Positions 36,983 to 41,338 of a DNA stretch of 41,338 nt are shown piece by piece; the stretch's first letter is position 1; the number at the start of each line of letters is the position of its first letter. The DNA comes from Prochlorococcus sp. AG-355-N16 (GTDB lineage Bacteria; Cyanobacteriota; Cyanobacteriia; PCC-6307; Cyanobiaceae). The position numbers and the translations under genes were made by a program. The notes below the pieces were generated by a model that saw nothing but the letters and a program-made list of their open reading frames with translations, made no database searches and had not been told where the DNA came from. The DNA lies in assembly GCA_003278545.1 (NCBI GenBank), contig QCEF01000009.1, positions 1 through 41,338 on the forward strand. The letters are read 5' to 3'.

Positions 36983-38161
36983 GCCTTTAATTTTTTTCTC
37001 TAATATTAAAGCACTTAAAATCGAGCCTTCAATTCTGCCAAATCCCTCACCTTCAAACCAGTCTCCGCAAAATCCAATTCTATATTTTCTACTAAATTGC
37101 AAAGATAATGGTACGGCAATGCCAGAAGGTTGAGAAGCTCGCCATTTCATAATAGATATCTTTTCATCAAAAGTTAATTTATTTACTAAAGAATTATTTT
37201 CAAACAAATTATTAAAATTTGCAATTATTTTTTGTTTAAAAACATCTTCATCTTTTGCACTTATATAAGAATTAATTAACTCTACGTTTTTTGAATGTAC
37301 GACAATTCCTAATTTATTATTATCTTGCAGCTGAAAAATAATTCTTTCAAATCTGTATTTATTTTGTAAATTATTTTTTAAATAAAAATATCTTTGTTGT
37401 TTAGAATAAAAATCTTTATAACTATAATTCTCATTGGTATAAATTAGAAATGTCAATCTAGGAATAAATGTTTGTTCTTCTAAAAAATTTAAAAGAAAAT
37501 CTATTTTTTTATCATTATTGATAGGAATAGCTTTTCTTAATGGAATTTGATTTACCTTTAATATTTTTAAAGACCTCTTATGTAACAACAAATTGGTTGA
37601 ACAAATTAGATATTTAGACTTGAATTTGTCGCCATTTTTTGATGTTAATAACCATTCCTTATCGTTAAACTTCATATCAACTATTAAAGTTTCAAAGAAA
37701 AAATCAATTTTCTCTTTTAAATTATTTGACTCAATTATCTTTTTTGATAATTCACTCATGGAATCAAAAGATAGATAATTAACCCCACTAGAAAATTCAG
37801 ATTTTTTTATACTTTCTAAATTAGAATCTTCATTTAGAAAAAATATTTCTGAATCGTCAATTTTTATATATTTATTTTCCAATAATTCATCAATATATTT
37901 TTTTAATAGAAGATTATTTTTACTATTAGATATATTAAAATTTGGAGAACCATGGTTTATCTTCCATCCTTTATATCTTTTGCTTATTCTTGTACTTGAT
38001 CTCCCTCCAAGTCCACGACCAATTTCAATTAATCCAACTTTTTTTGTAATATTATTTTTCAGATACTGCGAAGCGAAAACACATGCAGATATACCTCCAC
38101 CTATTATTAATAAGTCATATGTAAAATCACTTTTCATTGGTTTATTATTTACAGTAATCAT
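36971..38161 (-). CDS. Renalase-like FAD/NAD(P)-binding oxidoreductase
   Basis: This 396-residue flavoprotein has the N-terminal FAD motif YDLLIIGGGISACVFASQYL, followed by EIGRGLGGRSSTRISKR, the GRGxGGR pattern of renalase/amine-oxidase-like enzymes, and INHGSPNFN. The C-terminal FAD contact is RIGFCGDWFEGEGFGRIEGS near residue 365. The substrate is unknown. The start could be ATG 38161, overlapping the MTHFR-like gene by 17 bases, or ATG 38137, leaving a 7-base gap; neither has a clear Shine-Dalgarno sequence. Tight linkage with the MTHFR-like gene suggests a shared function. Confidence 0.78.
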   Translation of the reverse strand: MITVNNKPMKSDFTYDLLIIGGGISACVFASQYLKNNITKKVGLIEIGRGLGGRSSTRISKRYKGWKINHGSPNFNISNSKNNLLLKKYIDELLENKYIKIDDSEIFFLNEDSNLESIKKSEFSSGVNYLSFDSMSELSKKIIESNNLKEKIDFFFETLIVDMKFNDKEWLLTSKNGDKFKSKYLICSTNLLLHKRSLKILKVNQIPLRKAIPINNDKKIDFLLNFLEEQTFIPRLTFLIYTNENYSYKDFYSKQQRYFYLKNNLQNKYRFERIIFQLQDNNKLGIVVHSKNVELINSYISAKDEDVFKQKIIANFNNLFENNSLVNKLTFDEKISIMKWRASQPSGIAVPLSLQFSRKYRIGFCGDWFEGEGFGRIEGSILSALILEKKIKGLIK

Positions 38162-38960
38162 CTTTTTTTTCTAAAAAACTATAAACAGTATCAAGTTTCT
38201 CTGATGATGAAAAATCAGATTCAATTACAGGAGTTATATTATTATTTTTATAAAAACTAACTAAATCGCGTGTGAAATCAAAAAAATTATTTAAGGCATA
38301 TAAACATTTTTCTGATATGTATACTTCTTTCCAAGGACGGAATTTAAACCGCGTTATAAATTGTTTAGAAGGAATAAATAAACTTCCAAATAGATTTAAT
38401 TTTTCATCTTTTGCTATTTTCTTGAGATAAGTCAACTCATTCTGAAGAACTTTAATATCTGTGCCATATTGAAACCAAATTGAATTTATTAATCCAGTCG
38501 AAACTTTTCTTTCGAACCTTTCTCTTTCTGAAGAAATATTATAATATTTCTTCAAATATGGATTATAAGCTATACCTAATTTAACTTTTAAATTTTTTTC
38601 TTTTTTTAAAAAACCTAATGCATCAATTGAATCAAAGTTTTTTTTCTTATTTGATCCTGACACAAGGAGAATTTCATAATTTCTATTAGAGTAAGAATTT
38701 TTAATAAAATCTAAAAAATCCTGATATGATTTAACTTTATTTTTTGAGTATTGATGATAAAGACTGTAGTGATAGGTAACATTAAATTCATGGAAATTTT
38801 TAGATATATAATTGATGGTGTAGTTGAAAAATTCCTTCTTAATTAGACCTTTACATGGAATATTGATATTTTTTATATTATTTAATTTGCAGAAATTAAG
38901 TTTATTTTCTAACTGAGTAATATTTTTAAATGACAATTCAAATCTAATATTATTGTCCAT
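38145..38960 (-). CDS. Divergent MTHFR-like TIM-barrel protein
   Basis: This protein of about 271 residues resembles the catalytic barrel of methylenetetrahydrofolate reductase. It starts with an acidic strand, RFELSFKNITQLEN; continues with FNVTYHYSLYHQYSK, where MTHFR has a conserved Thr and His; then ILLVSGSNKKKNFDS in place of the ALRGD loop; KLGIAYNPY; RFERKVSTGLINSIWFQYGT, matching the Lys-Val-x-x-Gly and Gln-Phe region; and NLFGSLFIPSK for the PGIMPI strand. Identity is clearly low, so the call is tentative. I use ATG 38960 because the longer frame from 39005 overlaps the upstream gene and adds non-family sequence. Confidence 0.6.
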   Translation of the reverse strand: MDNNIRFELSFKNITQLENKLNFCKLNNIKNINIPCKGLIKKEFFNYTINYISKNFHEFNVTYHYSLYHQYSKNKVKSYQDFLDFIKNSYSNRNYEILLVSGSNKKKNFDSIDALGFLKKEKNLKVKLGIAYNPYLKKYYNISSERERFERKVSTGLINSIWFQYGTDIKVLQNELTYLKKIAKDEKLNLFGSLFIPSKQFITRFKFRPWKEVYISEKCLYALNNFFDFTRDLVSFYKNNNITPVIESDFSSSEKLDTVYSFLEKKDDYCK

Positions 38961-38992
38961 TTTTTTGTATTTAAATTTCACACTCAAACATA

Positions 38993-39226
38993 TTAACGAA
39001 AACACGCATCTGCTACGATTCTTATTTTTGAAGTCTTCTTTCTATTCTTTCGCTTTAAAACATAACTAGGAGAAATCTCCATTGCAGCTCTTAAAGAAAT
39101 TTTATCTTCAGTAGTTTTTGAAATAACATCTTTAAAACATTTCCAATTTTCTGGTATTACTAAACCTGGCCATGATAAATAAAGGCCTATAAATATGCCG
39201 CAAAATAGGAAAAAAAATAATTTCAT
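38993..39226 (-). CDS. Hypothetical exported/anchored small protein (77 aa)
   Basis: I do not recognise this protein. It starts with a signal or anchor helix (MKLFFFLFCGIFIGLYLSWP), continues with GLVIPENWKCFKDVISKTTE, and ends with a basic segment, VLKRKNRKKTSKIRIVADAC. Two Cys after the helix could pair outside the cytoplasm. It lies 32 bases upstream of the MTHFR-like gene on the same strand and may be the first gene of that transcript. Confidence 0.55.
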   Translation of the reverse strand: MKLFFFLFCGIFIGLYLSWPGLVIPENWKCFKDVISKTTEDKISLRAAMEISPSYVLKRKNRKKTSKIRIVADACFR

Positions 39227-39292
39227 ATCAAAAATATTTATTTTATTTTTTTAATATAAATATAAATAAGTATCAAGTATGTAGGTAAATAA

Positions 39293-39382
39293 TTAATTAT
39301 TTCCCTTTTTTTAGGAATTGATTTATCCAATAAAGATTTTCATGAACTCGAGAGGTTAGAATATCAAAAAAGATTTATTTAA
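39293..39382 (+). other. Start-less coding-like frame upstream of 39387
   Basis: A 30-codon open frame ends at TAA 39380-39382, four bases before the next gene. Its second half translates to GIDLSNKDFHELERLEYQKR, charged and helical, unlike random translation of AT-rich DNA. There is no ATG, GTG or TTG in the frame; ATT at 39317 is the only start-like codon in a sensible place. It may be a gene remnant, a peptide with an unusual start, or chance. Confidence 0.25.
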
Positions 39383-39386
39383 GAAT

Positions 39387-39791
39387 ATGGCAAGCCAGAA
39401 TTATCTAATTGCAATAGCTTTAATAGAGCAAAACCTTCTTAGAGCGATGCCTCTTGGAGGTAAAGAAATTAAAGATAATTTAGAGGAATCAGAAAATTTA
39501 AAGAAACTTGGAGAAGAAGTAATTTTAAATCTTCTTATGAGGGTTTTTCAAAGAAGTGATGAAGGTGCTTTAAAAAGGGCTTCTGAAGAAAAAGGTTTGT
39601 TGCTGGTTCATATGCATCCTAAAAGAATGCAGAAAGAGCTTCCATTCATTAAATCTGAATGGATAAGAGACGGAGACACACAACAATTTTTAAAATACCT
39701 TGGCAATCTCTCCAAAGAAGTATGGACTGCATCTTTTGTAAAATACAAAGGGATTGAATTTACTTCAATCTCAAAAAATGAAGAAATCTAA
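39387..39791 (+). CDS. Hypothetical protein (134 aa)
   Basis: I do not recognise a family. It is a soluble, helix-rich protein beginning MASQNYLIAIALIEQNLLRA, followed by MPLGGKEIKDNLEESENLKK, a middle LNLLMRVFQRSDEGALKRAS, and the conserved-looking GLLLVHMHPKRMQKELPFIK and SEWIRDGDTQQFLKYLG. The composition and unbroken length support a real gene. It converges on the S51 peptidase gene, with 23 bases between stops. Confidence 0.62.
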   Translation: MASQNYLIAIALIEQNLLRAMPLGGKEIKDNLEESENLKKLGEEVILNLLMRVFQRSDEGALKRASEEKGLLLVHMHPKRMQKELPFIKSEWIRDGDTQQFLKYLGNLSKEVWTASFVKYKGIEFTSISKNEEI

Positions 39792-39814
39792 AATAAAGTT
39801 TTATATGTTTTTTT

Positions 39815-40495
39815 TTATAGGATTTCTTTCTTTAAAGTATTATTTTCCTTATAAACTCTAAAACACTTTTTACCATTACCAAAATCTATTGCAGAATATT
39901 CAATATTATTTTTGACGTGCAAGGCACAATTACCCTCAATACAAATACAAGATTTAATAATTTCTCTATTTATAACATCATTAACATAAGGTTCCCTCTC
40001 TTTTTCTTCATCAAAATGCGGACAAGCAATACCTTCAACTATTCCTAAGCAATCAATTATGGTTAATTCTTCAGCATAAGAATCAGTTATACCTTTATCA
40101 AACCAACAAATAGCCCCAGCACTTACACCACTCATTACAATTCCTTTTTCATAAGCATTTTGCAAAATTTCATATAAATTCCATTCTTTCCAGACAGCTA
40201 ACATACTTTTTGTATTTCCTCCGCCAACGTAAATGATGTCTTGGGCAAAAACTTTATCTTCTAAGTCTTCTGTTCTAGAGAAAAAATCAATATGACTTGT
40301 TACACAATCAAGTTTAGAGAATGCTCTATAAAAATTCAGTTTGTACAAACTACTATCACCAGATGCTGTTGGAATAAAGCAAATTTTTGGTCTTTTTTTA
40401 TTAATTAATGAAATTATATATTTTTCAATTTCAAGAGAGCCTAAAGAACGGCCAAACCCTCCTCCACCAATTGCGACTATATTTTTACTATGCAT
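39815..40495 (-). CDS. Peptidase S51-family protein (peptidase E-like)
   Basis: This 226-residue protein fits peptidase family S51, which includes dipeptidase E (Asp-X dipeptides) and cyanophycinase. Features are the N-terminal NIVAIGGGGFGRSLGS, the KICFIPTASGDS strand, the IIYVGGGNTKSMLAVWKEW loop near residues 88-106, and the nucleophile elbow IVMSGVSAGAICWF with the catalytic Ser near residue 125. A His follows in GIACPHFDEE and a Glu in CIEGNCALHV. The length matches peptidase E better than cyanophycinase. It is monocistronic and diverges from the GNAT gene. Confidence 0.85.
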   Translation of the reverse strand: MHSKNIVAIGGGGFGRSLGSLEIEKYIISLINKKRPKICFIPTASGDSSLYKLNFYRAFSKLDCVTSHIDFFSRTEDLEDKVFAQDIIYVGGGNTKSMLAVWKEWNLYEILQNAYEKGIVMSGVSAGAICWFDKGITDSYAEELTIIDCLGIVEGIACPHFDEEKEREPYVNDVINREIIKSCICIEGNCALHVKNNIEYSAIDFGNGKKCFRVYKENNTLKKEIL

Positions 40496-40515
40496 ACTAA
40501 ATATAAGATTTGTTT

Positions 40516-40986
40516 ATGAATTTAAGACAAATTACCATTAAAGATCAACTGGAATTAAAGAAGGTTTATTTTGATTCGATTCAATCTTTAGATGAAAAAA
40601 TTTATAGTCAAGAGCAAAAAAGGGCCTGGTCAAGCCAAGCCTGGAATAATTCAAATTTTGATAAGTCTATAACTAAAGGGAAAGGATGGCTTCTAAGTAC
40701 ACAAGGAATAATTATTGCTTTTGCCATAAGATATCCCATCGATAGAATTGCGTTATTTTACTGTAAAGGTAAATTCCAAAGAAAAGGTTACGGCTCTAAG
40801 TTACTTCATAAATTAGAAGATGAAGCTAAAAAAGAAGGTTTAGATTTTCTTTCAACTGAAGCAAGCTTAATAAGTTATGAATTATTTCTTAAAAATGAAT
40901 GGAAAATTATACGTAAAGAAAAAGTAATTATAAATAATATTTTTTTTGAAAGATATAAAATGACTAAAACTATAAAAGTTAATTAA
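40516..40986 (+). CDS. GNAT-family N-acetyltransferase
   Basis: This GNAT acetyltransferase has about 156 residues. The acetyl-CoA-binding motif A is KFQRKGYGSKLLHKLEDEAK near residues 93-112, followed by GLDFLSTEASLISYELFLKN, the usual strand-helix after motif A, where a Tyr and a Phe point to the active site. The start is ATG 40516; a TTG two codons earlier is possible. The acceptor substrate (amino acid, protein or small molecule) cannot be read. It is followed 6 bases later by a small membrane protein gene. Confidence 0.86.
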   Translation: MNLRQITIKDQLELKKVYFDSIQSLDEKIYSQEQKRAWSSQAWNNSNFDKSITKGKGWLLSTQGIIIAFAIRYPIDRIALFYCKGKFQRKGYGSKLLHKLEDEAKKEGLDFLSTEASLISYELFLKNEWKIIRKEKVIINNIFFERYKMTKTIKVN

Positions 40987-40992
40987 TTAATA

Positions 40993-41316
40993 GTGTCTAG
41001 CAAAAGCAAGGGGTTAATTTTAATTCAAAGAGTTCTAATTTGGACGTTATACTTTTTTTCAGGATTTATACTTTATTCAAAGAAAGGCATTTTACCTTCT
41101 ACGTTAATTACTTTTTCAAGAATTATTTATCCAATATCTGTTTTCTGGTTGCAAATAAGAATTAAAAAAAGAACAAATTTCCTGCCTATTGACTCAAAAA
41201 TGACAACTTCGCAATTATGGTTCAACTTATTACCCGTTATTGCATCTCTATTAACTGTAATTTTTTCATTAACTAATGGAATTTTATATATTCTAGAAAA
41301 ATTAATTAATTCTTAA
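40993..41316 (+). CDS. Hypothetical membrane protein (107 aa)
   Basis: I do not recognise a family. The GTG start at 40993 comes 6 bases after the GNAT stop. The protein has about three hydrophobic segments: RVLIWTLYFFSGFILYSKKG near residues 13-32, a second near 40-53 (IIYPISVFWLQIRIKK), and a third near 77-100 (LLPVIASLLTVIFSL). Basic residues flank the helices. It is probably co-transcribed with the acetyltransferase gene. Twenty-two bases remain to the window end, with no feature. Confidence 0.6.
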   Translation: MSSKSKGLILIQRVLIWTLYFFSGFILYSKKGILPSTLITFSRIIYPISVFWLQIRIKKRTNFLPIDSKMTTSQLWFNLLPVIASLLTVIFSLTNGILYILEKLINS

Positions 41317-41338
41317 ATTAAATAAATTAATTATTTCC

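Noticed and set aside
38961-39005. N-terminal extension of the MTHFR-like protein from 39005
   Set aside because: It overlaps the upstream small gene and adds sequence not fitting the barrel start; ATG 38960 is preferred.

Overview
The window looks like chromosomal DNA of a picocyanobacterium, most likely a high-light-type Prochlorococcus. The base composition is very AT-rich, intergenic gaps are short, TTG starts are common, and the gene set is cyanobacterial: chlH, a PetP-like DUF2862 protein, DUF3038/DUF4335/DUF2949, DUF3318, CGLD27/Ycf36 and DUF6447. I cannot assign a strain. I found no prophage, insertion sequence, CRISPR array or rRNA.

Region 1 (1-8052) holds tldD (5' end cut by the window edge), pmbA/tldE, fmt, a convergent TerC-type membrane protein, mfd behind a near-consensus promoter, and a small membrane peptide gene. 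Region 2 (8055-12535) is a tightly packed minus-strand run: dapB, a conserved cyanobacterial membrane protein, a UbiH-like flavoprotein hydroxylase, DUF2949, DUF3038 (which appears to lack a normal start codon), DUF4335 and a two-helix membrane protein. Region 3 (12638-18440) has chlH (Mg-chelatase large subunit), then convergent folP and tpiA and an S4-domain RNA-binding protein. Region 4 (18499-26456) has a half-size ABC exporter, DUF6447, convergent carB, the co-directional set DUF3318-rsfS-CGLD27-asparaginase, and an initiator tRNA-Met with its terminator. Region 5 (26527-30042) has two very small putative membrane peptides, the PetP-like protein and a three-gene ABC-2 exporter operon.

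Region 6 (30046-41316) is more accessory in character. It has many small secreted or one-helix hypothetical proteins, a putative structured ncRNA at 30706-30837, a TauE/SafE permease, an HNH protein, a probable nucleobase salvage pair (purine-type phosphoribosyltransferase plus nucleoside 2-deoxyribosyltransferase), rpsU, a helix-hairpin-helix protein with a KT tract, a uridine-kinase-like protein, a renalase-like flavoprotein paired with a divergent MTHFR-like barrel protein, an S51 peptidase and a GNAT acetyltransferase.

Most of the window is ordinary core metabolism. The best leads are the unassigned ncRNA, the salvage pair, the MTHFR-like/flavoprotein pair, the DUF3038 gene with an apparent ATT start, the T-stem mismatch in tRNA-fMet, and a short leader ORF with a strong Shine-Dalgarno sequence that overlaps a hypothetical gene. 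All family assignments come from reading motifs by eye; no search was run.
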